This document shows positions 52,286 to 61,157 of a stretch of DNA of 64,000 nucleotides, piece after piece (the first letter of the stretch is position 1; every line of letters begins with the position of its first letter). This DNA is from Bacteroidia bacterium. Its GTDB lineage: Bacteria; Bacteroidota; Bacteroidia; Bacteroidales; Azobacteroidaceae. The position numbers and the translations under genes are program-made. The DNA lies in contig BNXY01000008.1 of assembly GCA_025999935.1 (NCBI GenBank), forward strand, positions 1 through 64,000, read 5' to 3'. The notes below the pieces were generated by a model. The model was not told where the DNA came from. It made no database searches and saw only the letters and a program-made list of their open reading frames with translations.

Positions 52286-53323
52286 ATGCCCAACTATCAC
52301 TTGTTAAAGAATCTGAACAAAGAGGAAAGGCTTCGCACAACAGACAATCTGTTAAAGTTGCGCAGCCGGTTAGACCGCGATATTCCGCAAAAAACGGCGG
52401 AGGACACTCTACTGCTTGCCACTTGGAATATCCGCGAATTTGGCGACAACCGCCGCCGCGAAAGCCTGCATTATCTGGTGGAAATCATTAGCCGTTTCGA
52501 TTTGATTGCTGTTCAGGAGGTTTCCGCCAATCTCAAAGGCTTGCAAGACCTCGTTTCGTTGCTGAGCCTGAATTGGGATTATTTTGTTACCGACAGCACC
52601 GACGGCAGTGCGGGCGGCGGCGAGCGCATGGCTTTTTTGTATGACAGGAGCAAGGTTTCCTTTCAAAAAATGGCAGGGGAAATCGTTTTACCCAAAGATA
52701 AATTGATTGACGGGCAGTTGCAGTTTGCCCGAACTCCCTATTGTGTAGCGTTTCAGGCGGGCTGGTTTAAGTTTATTTTGACAACCATGCATATTTATTA
52801 CGGCTCAACCTCTTCCGCCGACAAGAAAAAGCGTGAAAAAGAAATAGATACAATCACTTCCGTCTTGTCTAAAAGAGCCAAAAAGGAAGATACAAGTTAT
52901 ATTCTGCTGGGCGATTTCAATATCCCGAATGTAAATGACGACACAATGCAGGCATTGGAAAAATACGGTTTTTCCGTTCCGCAGGCAATTAAGGAACACC
53001 CTTCGGACTTGGGCAATACCAGCCATTATGACCAGATTGCCTTTAACCTGAAATTGGACGACAAAATGACCGTTTTTTCCGAAAAGTCGCAAAAGGCGGG
53101 GGCTTTCAATTTTGCCGAAACGGTTTATACAGCAAACGATTTGGAAACATACAAGTCATATTTCCTTGACAAAGTAAACGGTAAAACCGATAAAGAAATT
53201 GAGAAATACTACCTTTCTACTTGGCGCACCTTCCAAATGTCCGACCATTTGCCGCTTTGGGTTGAATTGAAGATTGATTTCAGCAATCAGTATCTGGAAA
53301 AGGTTAAAAAGGAAATCGGTTAA
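52286..53323 (+). CDS. EEP (DNase I-like) nuclease
   Basis: A 345-residue endonuclease/exonuclease/phosphatase-family protein. The catalytic motifs are in order: TWNIREFG (about 47-54), AVQEVS (about 75-80, the metal-binding Glu), TTMHIYYG, LLGDFNIP (about 207-214), and MSDHLPLW (about 323-330, the catalytic Asp-His). It has no signal peptide and so would act inside the cell, on DNA or RNA. It ends tail to tail with the PP-loop gene, sharing 4 bp. Its role in the element (transfer, defence or repair) is unknown. Confidence 0.87.
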   Translation: MPNYHLLKNLNKEERLRTTDNLLKLRSRLDRDIPQKTAEDTLLLATWNIREFGDNRRRESLHYLVEIISRFDLIAVQEVSANLKGLQDLVSLLSLNWDYFVTDSTDGSAGGGERMAFLYDRSKVSFQKMAGEIVLPKDKLIDGQLQFARTPYCVAFQAGWFKFILTTMHIYYGSTSSADKKKREKEIDTITSVLSKRAKKEDTSYILLGDFNIPNVNDDTMQALEKYGFSVPQAIKEHPSDLGNTSHYDQIAFNLKLDDKMTVFSEKSQKAGAFNFAETVYTANDLETYKSYFLDKVNGKTDKEIEKYYLSTWRTFQMSDHLPLWVELKIDFSNQYLEKVKKEIG

Positions 53324-54249
53324 ATGTGTAAAAATTCAATTCTTGTCTGCCTGTCCGTTCCGTCCGGAAAATCAATTCCGCAAAAGCGCAACGCCTCTTT
53401 ATAGGTTACGCCGTTATTTGTCATCTGCATAAAATGTTCGTAGATTTTCGGTTTGTATTCTTTGAGAAAGTAAAAACGGCGGTCGCCTTTAATGTGGCAA
53501 CCGAAACTACAAAACATACAGCCGGTACGCCGCAAGCCCAAATCATAAACCGGACTGTACGGTAAATGAAATTTGCGGATATATGCCCAAATATCGCTTT
53601 CAGTCCATATAGACAGCGGGTAACTCGCCGTTTTATCCGTATCAAAAAGATTGCAGCCGTGCTGTAACCATTTTTGCAGGCGCAAACGGCTTTCGCCCGC
53701 CATTGTGCCGATAATGGGAAACAAGCCCGTCTGCTTTTGGAATTTTGCAAAAGGCTTTTTCTTCAAAAAATAGCAACACCGCTCTGAAACATCAAAAGGC
53801 GCGTCAATCAGGAATTTCCACCTTTCGGCAATTTTTCCGATGCCGTTAATACTTCCATTCAAGCGGATATTGCGCAGCTTTTCGCTGTGCGTGTGTTTTG
53901 CCTGCCGTATGTATTGGCTCTGTTCCTTGCTGATTAAGGGAAATCCGTATTTTTCAATCAGTTGCCGGATATGGATTTCGGGGCGGATAACGGTTAGATT
54001 GTCCGTTTCACGCACAAATTTTACGACTTCGGGATATTCGTTGCCGGTGTTGCAAAAAACGGCGGGAATGGATTTATCCACAAAACGCCGGATTATGTCC
54101 AGCATTACGCCGCTGTCTTTCCCTCCCGAATAGCTGACGTATCCCTTGTCGCCAACCTTTGCCAAAAATGCAGATACAACGCCAACGCTGTGGTCAATCT
54201 TCTGTTCCAGCGTCCAGCCCTGCTGGTATTTCAATTCTTCATGCGTCAT
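53320..54249 (-). CDS. PAPS-reductase-family PP-loop enzyme
   Basis: A 309-residue protein with the PP-loop [12 protein letters not shown] (about 39-50), an acidic-aromatic loop [10 protein letters not shown], and a cluster of Cys ([10 protein letters not shown], about 242-251) that could bind an iron-sulfur cluster or zinc. True PAPS reductases act in sulfate assimilation; relatives such as DndC and TtcA use the same fold to place sulfur into DNA or tRNA. There is no cysteine-pathway gene nearby. The start overlaps the stop of the methylase-helicase by ATGA, so the two are made together, which points to a nucleic-acid role. Confidence 0.78.
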   Translation of the reverse strand: MTHEELKYQQGWTLEQKIDHSVGVVSAFLAKVGDKGYVSYSGGKDSGVMLDIIRRFVDKSIPAVFCNTGNEYPEVVKFVRETDNLTVIRPEIHIRQLIEKYGFPLISKEQSQYIRQAKHTHSEKLRNIRLNGSINGIGKIAERWKFLIDAPFDVSERCCYFLKKKPFAKFQKQTGLFPIIGTMAGESRLRLQKWLQHGCNLFDTDKTASYPLSIWTESDIWAYIRKFHLPYSPVYDLGLRRTGCMFCSFGCHIKGDRRFYFLKEYKPKIYEHFMQMTNNGVTYKEALRFCGIDFPDGTDRQTRIEFLHI

Positions 54250-57200
54250 AGCTTAAACCCTTTCCTCTCGTTGTCATACTTCGGCACACTTGCTATGACC
54301 AACCGTTCTCCCATTGCTTCCTTATATTCCTGCAAACGGTTGGGTATGGGCGTTATATCGCTTGGTTTCATTTTGCCCGACATCAGGTCGTGGATTTCCT
54401 GAACGGCTTTTTGAGTATCATTTAGCGGTTGTTCTTTTTCCTGTCTTTTTTCGGGTTTATCTTCGCCTGTGTCAATAGGTTTCAGCGAAAGTTGTATCTG
54501 CCTGTTTAATGCCGAAAGTTCCGATTTGAGTTGCTTCAGTTCGTCCTCCTTTCTCCATGTTGTTTGGGCAATTCCCTGCAAAACAGGCAGGTCGATTGAC
54601 AGTTTTTCGTTCTGTTTCAGGTGGTTTTCTATCAGCGTGGGTATTTTTTCGAGTGAATGAAGAAAATAATTGACCGCTAATTTCGGGTCGCTCGCGATAT
54701 GACCGTTGTTGTAATTGTACTTGATATGTCCCTCGCCTTCAATGAAAAAGCGGTTTTCCTTCATAAACAAACCTTCTTTCATTGAGTCTTCGGTCTTGAC
54801 CAAAAGTTTGAAGCCGTACAGTTCGCCGATTGGATAATATTCGCCGTGCGTAGTGGCGTGGTCGCTGATATGGGCAAGTTTGGCGGCAAGGACTTTTACG
54901 TCCGCGCTTTCCACGCCGTCCAATTTCAACGGGTTGAGTTTGTTACCCTCTTTGTCGTGTTGTACGTGGCTGTTAAAGGTTTCCCAATCACCTTTCATTC
55001 GGGAGATTATCTCTTTGTTTCCGTCTATCGTGCGCACGGTATCTTCCAGTTTATACACGGATATTGCCTTGTTTTTGCTAAAACCCTGCCGCTCGCTTTC
55101 GAGGGTGGCGATTTTCTTGTCCAATTTTGCCTTTTCCAACAAATCGGTATTGCCCGACAAAATCGCTACATACTCCGAAAAATTCATGCCGCTGTCTTCG
55201 CTCATGCTGCCCTCGTCAATACGGCGGCTGCCCATATTGTTGGTTTTGAGTTGCGTAATAAACAGTTGCTTGTTGTGCAATAAATTAAACTTGTAACTGT
55301 CAAGCGATTTTTCAACGGCGTAAATAATTACATCCACTTTGTTGTCTGCGTGTAATTTGGCAATTTCATTGCCCTTGCGGATTGCCCTGCCTTCGCGCTG
55401 TTCCAAATCGCTTGGTCGCCAAGGGCTGTCCAAATGATGGACGGCTACGGCTCGCCTCTGTGCGTTTACGCCTGTGCCAAGCATTTCCGTTGAGCCAAAT
55501 ATCACGCGGATATGCCCGTCGTTCATTGCCTGTATCATGGCTTTGCGGGCAACTTCGGTCTTGGCTTCCTGAATAAAGCGGATTTCTTGAGCGGGTATTT
55601 TATGGTCTTCCACCAATTTGCGTTTGATTTCGGAATATACGTTCCATTCGCCCGGCTTGTATGTTCCCAAATCGGAAAAGACAAACTGCGTTCCCTTTTC
55701 CTTGTCGTACTTTTTGTAGTATCCGGCAATTTTCATTGCGCAATGCGAGGCTTTGCTGTCAATGTGGTCTTCATATTTGTCCTTATCAATCATGCGCATA
55801 TCCAGCGACATTTTTCGTGCGTAATCGGTTGCTATCAGCATTTTTGCGTCCTTTTCCCCGCCTTCGAGCGGTGCGCGTCCCAACAGGGTGGCATCGCCGC
55901 TTTTGGCAAATGCAACCAGTTTTTTGATAAATTCCTGCTGCTGTGGCGTCTGCGGGATACTGTGCAGAATTTCTTTCTTTTCGGGGCGGTCTATACCTAT
56001 ATCCTTTGCCGTGCGAAAATCGGTAATTTCGGAATAGAAAGCCGCTAATTCAGGCACTTTGATAAAGTATCTGAACCGTTCTTTCTGTACAATCTCGTTG
56101 GTAATGGAAAATTCATAATCCCTGTTCTTCTGGGCAAAAACTGCCGCCCACGCATCAAAACTGTTGATATTCTGCCGTTCCATTTCCTGCGGGCGCAGGT
56201 ATTTGAACAAAAGGTATAACTCCGTCAATGAATTGCTTATGGTTGTGCCTGACAAAAATGTTGCACCCAAATCCTTACCTGTCCTTTCTTGGATAGTGCG
56301 CAATGCAAACAGCATATTTAATGCCCTTTGGCTGCCTTCGGGATTACCCAAACCTGCCACGCGGTCGTGGCGGGTATTGAACATCAGGTTTTTGAAGCGA
56401 TGGCTTTCATCGACAAAAATATGGTCAATGCCCATCAGTTTGAAATCCACAATGTCGTCCGTGCGGTTTTTGATTTGCTCGGTCAGCACTTTGATTTTGA
56501 CTTCGAGGTTTTCCTTGCGCGTTTCAACGCCTTTGAGCATTTTTCTTGAAATTTCCTTACCCTGTTCGCGCAATACCTGCAAATTCTCATCAACGCTTTC
56601 CAATTCTTTTTCCAGAATTTGCTTTTGAATTTCAGGCGATTGGGGTATTTTCCCGAATTGGTCGTGTGTTAAAATCACAGCGTCCCAACTGTTGTTTTTT
56701 ATGTCGTTGAAAATCTTTTGGCGGTTTTTCGGGGTAAAGTCTTCCTTGCCCGGATAGAGTATTTTCGCGTTGGGGTACGCCTTGCGGAATGTGGCGGCGA
56801 TTTCGTGAACGTTGGCTTTCAGTCCGATTATCATCGGCTTGTTGGCAAGTCCCAAACGTTTCATTTCATACGCGCCGCAGCACATTATCAGCGTTTTGCC
56901 TGCCCCCACCTCATGGTCGCAAATTCCTCCGCCGTTCATCTTCAGCATCCATATCGCATCTTTTTGGCTTTGGTACAAATCGGGAATGCCCAACGCTTTC
57001 AAATCAAGATTGGGAAAAGTCTGGTGCGAGCCGTCATAAGTCGGGCGCACAAAACAGTTGAATTTGCGGTTGTAAAGGTCGCTTAAACGCTCTTTAAATT
57101 CGGGCGACTGTACTTTCAGCCATTCGGAAAAGCCATCGCGTATTTCGTCGATTTTGCTGTTGGCTTCCTGTATCTTTTCGCCATCACGGACTTTAATGGT

Positions 57201-59921
57201 TTTCCGCTCGCCGTTTTCGTCCGTAACTTCCATACTTTTGGAAATGTTGGGCGAAGTATTGTGCAGGGCGTGTGTCATCAACGCCATCCCGTCGTATTTG
57301 CGGAACTCGCCGCGAACGCAGTATTTGTCGTGAATATTGGCGTTGCTGTATGCGGCTTTTACGGAAAAATCATCGCGGGTCGCCGAATACTGCACATTGG
57401 TTTCCACATCAAAAAGATAGGAGGCGTATTTGGAATAAATGTTTTGAGGTATCCAGCGTTCGCCGAAGTTAAAATCCAGTTCGTCAAAGGTAATCGGGCG
57501 TGGTGTGGCATCGCGCAAAGCCTTCAACGATTCGGAAACAGCGTAATTATTTTCGTGTTCGGGATTATCCGTTAAAAAACGTTCCAATGCTTCGGCTTTT
57601 TCCACGACATTGCCCGCAATGAATTTGTCTGATATTTCGTAGTCGCGGATAAGCGGATTGTAATAAATGCGTCCGTGCAGGTCTTCGAGCATTTCCTCGC
57701 GGCTTTTATCGGGCATCAGTGAAAGCATGTATTCGGTATTGACTTCGCCGAACTTGTTTAATGAGGCTGATAATGCCTCCATCGAGTTGGCGACTTCGGT
57801 TATCTCGTTGGGATTGAACGCCACCGGTTGCGTGAAAATATCGGCTTTGACAAAACTGCCCATAAATGCACCTTCGGGCGGCACTCGTTCCAATGAGAGC
57901 ATTTCCTGACCGCCTGCATCCATTTTGATTAAGTCGAGGTTTTTGCGGTCGTTCAGATAACCGAAACGCTTTACAAAAGTGTCGTAATGCTCGTTGAGTG
58001 ATTGGCGCAAGCCGGTGTTTTCCGTTCTTTCGGTCGCCTCGTAATGGTATAAAAGGTGGTAGGTGTCGCGGAATTTTATGTACTGTTCGGCTTTCTGCTT
58101 TTGTAAGGGGTTTAACTCTAACGGCATAAAAACGGCATCTTCGCGGTAGCGTTCTTTCAGAAAGCCGGTTTGTCCGCTATCCACTGCCAGCGAGCCTTGC
58201 TTGTGGAAATCCTGCAATGCGCCGGAATAGGGGCGCGGCTCAATGGGTAAGGCAAATGGTGGTGCAGGATTGGAATTTGAGGGACTAATGGGACTTTGGG
58301 GACGATTGGCGGGTTGCGTTGTGCTTGGCGCAGGTTGTGCAAACAAATTGAGTTGTACCGGTTTTCCCTGTGCGGATTGAGGTTTCTTCTTGCCTTTCTT
58401 TTTGGTGTTCAGTTGCTTGCGCTCTTCTTCCGAAAAGCCGAAAAGGTCATAAAGCGACATGGCAGGCTCGGTATTAATGCTGTGCGCTTGCGTTTTTACA
58501 AGTGGCTCTGTTTCTTTCCGACTGTTTTCCTGACTTTTTATATCTGCAAAATCTTCGACAGAAAAGAGGTCGTCAAAACCGGGCGAATTTTCTTCCCAAT
58601 CGAGTTCGCGTGTGCTTTTCCTGTGATAATCATATTGTTCTTCCTGCGGATTTTCAAACTTTGACTGCCGTTCTGCTTCTTCTATCATTTTGCCCATTTC
58701 TTCCCAATCCTGCGTTGTGGGTTGATAAGCGTATATTTGGCGTCTTGTTTGAATGGTATTATCCCAATACAATTCCCTGTTCAGCCGTTTATCAAAATCT
58801 GCGGATAACATTTTATGTAAATCGGCAGCCATTCCCTGAACTCCGCCCTCGTGAATGAAAACCATTGCGGGCTTGCCGTAAGGGTCGGTATCCATATATC
58901 CTTTTGTATGAACTACCCTTTTGAAATCTTGAAAACAGTTGTTAATCGTTTGTCCGTTGGTTAAAGCCCGACTTTTTATAAAAGCGATTTCTTCCGGTGT
59001 TAATCTCGGTTTGTTACTGTTCTTTTGCAGAATGATTAAGTCGCTGCCGACTTCCGTTCCTGCATGGTCGGTAAACAGATTGTTGGGCAAACGTATAGCC
59101 GAAATAAGACTTGCATTTTCCATTAACCGGTGGCGGATTGGCTCGTTGGCGGGACTGTCCATTACGCCCTGCGAAGTAATAAAAGCCTGTATGCCGCCCT
59201 CACGCAGCACATCCAGCCCTTTCATAAAGAAATAGTTGTGAATTGTCCGGCTTGCCTGCCGCAGTGTGGGGTCTTTGCTGTTGGAAAAAGCGGTGTCGAA
59301 AACCGAAACATCACCAAAGGGAATGTTTGACGAAACAATGTCGAATTGATTGTCCGGGCGATTTTCGATTTCTTCAAAGCCGCGAATATGTACTTTGTCT
59401 TCGGGTTGCAAATGCGAAAGGATTTTGCCTGTCAGTAAATCCTTTTCAAAACAGACGGTTTCCATTGTCGGAAAAGAAGTTTTGAAATTTTGGGCAAATG
59501 CACCGTTACCAGCCGAAGGGTCAAGAAAACGCGCGGGAGTTACGCCGTTTTCGTTCAGGGTGTCGGAAATGGTTTTGATAATTTCGGGCGGGGTATAAAA
59601 CGCTGTCAGTACAGAATTTTTCAGGCTGCCATAGTAACGTTTATACTCCTGTTCGTCCTTGCTGTTTTCGCGGATTACGCGGTGCAAGTCCGCAACCATC
59701 GGGAACATATCCATTTCCGATTTTGTCCAATACGCTTTATCCAATTCGTTTTGCGCGGGATTGAGAACGCATTTTATCCCGCCAAAGCCGCTGTATTGCT
59801 GCAATAGGACACGTTCTGCATCGGTGGCGTTGCGCTTTTCACTGTCAAGCGTAAAGGCAATTTTAATCGCCTCAATATTGGTCTGCAAATGTGCTTTCTT
59901 ATTGTAACTCATTGCTTTCAA
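54246..59921 (-). CDS. Giant DNA methylase-helicase of a conjugative element
   Basis: A 1891-residue fusion. Residues 1-330 are an N6-adenine methylase with DPSAGNG (134-140) as the SAM motif and SNIPFGD (about 198-204) in place of the usual NPPY. A Pro-rich linker (about 505-560) follows. The rest is a superfamily 2 helicase of SNF2 kind: Walker A HEVGAGKT (about 1003), DESH box (about 1168), SGTTISNS, and motif [12 protein letters not shown] (about 1508). The C-terminal 350 residues are coiled. Genes of this kind are widespread on Bacteroidota conjugative transposons, beside DUF1896 genes as here. It probably protects or remodels entering DNA. Confidence 0.85.
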   Translation of the reverse strand: MKAMSYNKKAHLQTNIEAIKIAFTLDSEKRNATDAERVLLQQYSGFGGIKCVLNPAQNELDKAYWTKSEMDMFPMVADLHRVIRENSKDEQEYKRYYGSLKNSVLTAFYTPPEIIKTISDTLNENGVTPARFLDPSAGNGAFAQNFKTSFPTMETVCFEKDLLTGKILSHLQPEDKVHIRGFEEIENRPDNQFDIVSSNIPFGDVSVFDTAFSNSKDPTLRQASRTIHNYFFMKGLDVLREGGIQAFITSQGVMDSPANEPIRHRLMENASLISAIRLPNNLFTDHAGTEVGSDLIILQKNSNKPRLTPEEIAFIKSRALTNGQTINNCFQDFKRVVHTKGYMDTDPYGKPAMVFIHEGGVQGMAADLHKMLSADFDKRLNRELYWDNTIQTRRQIYAYQPTTQDWEEMGKMIEEAERQSKFENPQEEQYDYHRKSTRELDWEENSPGFDDLFSVEDFADIKSQENSRKETEPLVKTQAHSINTEPAMSLYDLFGFSEEERKQLNTKKKGKKKPQSAQGKPVQLNLFAQPAPSTTQPANRPQSPISPSNSNPAPPFALPIEPRPYSGALQDFHKQGSLAVDSGQTGFLKERYREDAVFMPLELNPLQKQKAEQYIKFRDTYHLLYHYEATERTENTGLRQSLNEHYDTFVKRFGYLNDRKNLDLIKMDAGGQEMLSLERVPPEGAFMGSFVKADIFTQPVAFNPNEITEVANSMEALSASLNKFGEVNTEYMLSLMPDKSREEMLEDLHGRIYYNPLIRDYEISDKFIAGNVVEKAEALERFLTDNPEHENNYAVSESLKALRDATPRPITFDELDFNFGERWIPQNIYSKYASYLFDVETNVQYSATRDDFSVKAAYSNANIHDKYCVRGEFRKYDGMALMTHALHNTSPNISKSMEVTDENGERKTIKVRDGEKIQEANSKIDEIRDGFSEWLKVQSPEFKERLSDLYNRKFNCFVRPTYDGSHQTFPNLDLKALGIPDLYQSQKDAIWMLKMNGGGICDHEVGAGKTLIMCCGAYEMKRLGLANKPMIIGLKANVHEIAATFRKAYPNAKILYPGKEDFTPKNRQKIFNDIKNNSWDAVILTHDQFGKIPQSPEIQKQILEKELESVDENLQVLREQGKEISRKMLKGVETRKENLEVKIKVLTEQIKNRTDDIVDFKLMGIDHIFVDESHRFKNLMFNTRHDRVAGLGNPEGSQRALNMLFALRTIQERTGKDLGATFLSGTTISNSLTELYLLFKYLRPQEMERQNINSFDAWAAVFAQKNRDYEFSITNEIVQKERFRYFIKVPELAAFYSEITDFRTAKDIGIDRPEKKEILHSIPQTPQQQEFIKKLVAFAKSGDATLLGRAPLEGGEKDAKMLIATDYARKMSLDMRMIDKDKYEDHIDSKASHCAMKIAGYYKKYDKEKGTQFVFSDLGTYKPGEWNVYSEIKRKLVEDHKIPAQEIRFIQEAKTEVARKAMIQAMNDGHIRVIFGSTEMLGTGVNAQRRAVAVHHLDSPWRPSDLEQREGRAIRKGNEIAKLHADNKVDVIIYAVEKSLDSYKFNLLHNKQLFITQLKTNNMGSRRIDEGSMSEDSGMNFSEYVAILSGNTDLLEKAKLDKKIATLESERQGFSKNKAISVYKLEDTVRTIDGNKEIISRMKGDWETFNSHVQHDKEGNKLNPLKLDGVESADVKVLAAKLAHISDHATTHGEYYPIGELYGFKLLVKTEDSMKEGLFMKENRFFIEGEGHIKYNYNNGHIASDPKLAVNYFLHSLEKIPTLIENHLKQNEKLSIDLPVLQGIAQTTWRKEDELKQLKSELSALNRQIQLSLKPIDTGEDKPEKRQEKEQPLNDTQKAVQEIHDLMSGKMKPSDITPIPNRLQEYKEAMGERLVIASVPKYDNERKGFKL

Positions 59922-60342
59922 GGTATAGGGCGATTGCGCCGGTTAATTCGGTATAAAGCAGCTCATATTCGGGCGAATACGCAAAATCGTCTGTGAGAGT
60001 ATATAGGGCGAAAACATCTTCACATTCGGGCAACAGGCGAATGGCTAAATCTCTGGCTTCATCTTCGGGAATTTTATTTGAAAACTCGTCCCAAAGGATA
60101 TTTTTCAGCGTGTCTTGCTTGGAAAAATGCAGTTTGCCAAACAGCGTTTCATTTGCCCAATGTTCGGCTTCAAGGGGGTTGCCGCCGTTTTTCATTATAT
60201 CTTCGTAAATATCCAGTGCGGCTTGGGTGCGGGCGTTGATAAATTTTTCGTCCGCAACCAATTCGGGGTGGCTTTCACGCAAAAAAGCCACAAGCGAGAG
60301 GCGGAAATAGGACATATCCGCCGGATAATCTTTTCTGTTCAT
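59899..60342 (-). CDS. DUF1896 protein
   Basis: A 147-residue, mostly helical protein. [18 protein letters not shown] (about 11-28), [20 protein letters not shown] and [17 protein letters not shown] are typical of DUF1896, a family confined to Bacteroidota conjugative elements and found beside the giant methylase-helicase. Its end overlaps that gene by 14-23 bp depending on the start used. The function is unknown. Confidence 0.87.
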   Translation of the reverse strand: MNRKDYPADMSYFRLSLVAFLRESHPELVADEKFINARTQAALDIYEDIMKNGGNPLEAEHWANETLFGKLHFSKQDTLKNILWDEFSNKIPEDEARDLAIRLLPECEDVFALYTLTDDFAYSPEYELLYTELTGAIALYLESNELQ

Positions 60343-60464
60343 ACGTTTAAAATTTAGAATGAACGCAAAGTTTGTAATAAAAGGAATGGGATTTGCTGAT
60401 TGTCAGGCAAGTGGAAGGGGTTTGCAGTGAGTCTGGCAGGGGTTTGCACCGTGCTTGGGGAAAA

Positions 60465-60513
60465 CGCAAAAACGCCCTGTCCGAAATTTACGGTAAATTC
60501 CGGACAAAGCGTT
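60465..60513 (-). terminator. Terminator after the rteC remnant
   Basis: On the minus strand, gtccggaattta and taaatttcggac pair with one mismatch, extended by aacgc/gcgtt, and a T-rich run follows. It lies 23 bp downstream of the rteC stop and separates it from the DUF1896 operon. Confidence 0.65.
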
Positions 60514-60535
60514 GTTCTATTTGCAAGGGTTGTTC

Positions 60536-60925
60536 TTACGACCTTGCGCCGCTATCCATGCGGATAAATTTTTCGGATAGCGTTTTTTGCAATTTATTCA
60601 GGAAAAAGGCGCGGTCTTCGGCGGCGCGGTTGCGGACGTCCCAAAACAGGCGGTAATAGTTGGCGATTTTACAGCCGAAGGCTTTACCGATGACTGCAAA
60701 CACGGTTTTCAACGGTGTTTTACCGAAACAGCCCGCTTCGTGCAGGGCATAGACGAGTTCGACCAGTTCCATACGGCTGCCTGCCCATTGGATTTTTTCA
60801 AGTTGAACCGTAGATAAAGGATTGCTGTTGTTTTGTAACGATATTTGCCGCTCAATTGAAATCGTCTGTATATCAAGTAAATGAGCGGCTTTTTCCGCAT
60901 AAAATAATGCGGTCTGACTATTTTT
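60536..60925 (-). pseudogene. RteC-like regulator, 5'-truncated
   Basis: The readable frame begins after a TGA at 60926-60928. It matches the C-terminal half of RteC: FYAEKAAHLLDIQ, then KIQWAGSRMELVELVYALHE and CKIANYYRLFWDVRNR near the end. RteC regulates excision of CTnDOT-type elements; full proteins have about 280 residues, here only 129 codons remain. The first ATG is at 60772, giving 78 residues without the front of the domain. The upstream frame runs straight into the small gene at 60918, so a deletion probably removed the first half. Confidence 0.72.
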
Positions 60926-61136
60926 TCAAGCCGTCCCAACCTTGCAGACCGGCAAGTTCGGCACGGGCGTAACACAGGGAATTATGGTACGTTGCGCGAT
61001 TGTTCGACCTTGCATTTGCCTCAAAAACGGTGTCGGCAAATGATTCATACGCTTGTTCCCATTCTGTTGTGGAAATGTTTTTTGAAGTTGTTTCTCTGAA
61101 AAAAGAAAACAATCCTGATTGAATTAATTGTTTCAT
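60918..61136 (-). CDS. Small protein between the HTCS gene and rteC
   Basis: A 72-residue soluble, mostly helical protein (LFSFFRETTSKNISTTEWEQ, then YESFADTVFEANARSNNR). No family is recognised. It starts 21 bp after the HTCS stop on the same strand and its stop overlaps the rteC remnant, so it might be the surviving front of a fused or rearranged gene, or a normal small gene of the element. Confidence 0.5.
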   Translation of the reverse strand: MKQLIQSGLFSFFRETTSKNISTTEWEQAYESFADTVFEANARSNNRATYHNSLCYARAELAGLQGWDGLKK

Positions 61137-61157
61137 AAATATCTAATAATCAAAAAT

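Noticed and set aside
54846..55296. Several frames of 100-180 codons on the plus strand opposite the methylase-helicase
   Set aside because: All are shadows of a well-supported gene; composition is Leu/Ser/Arg-rich without motifs.
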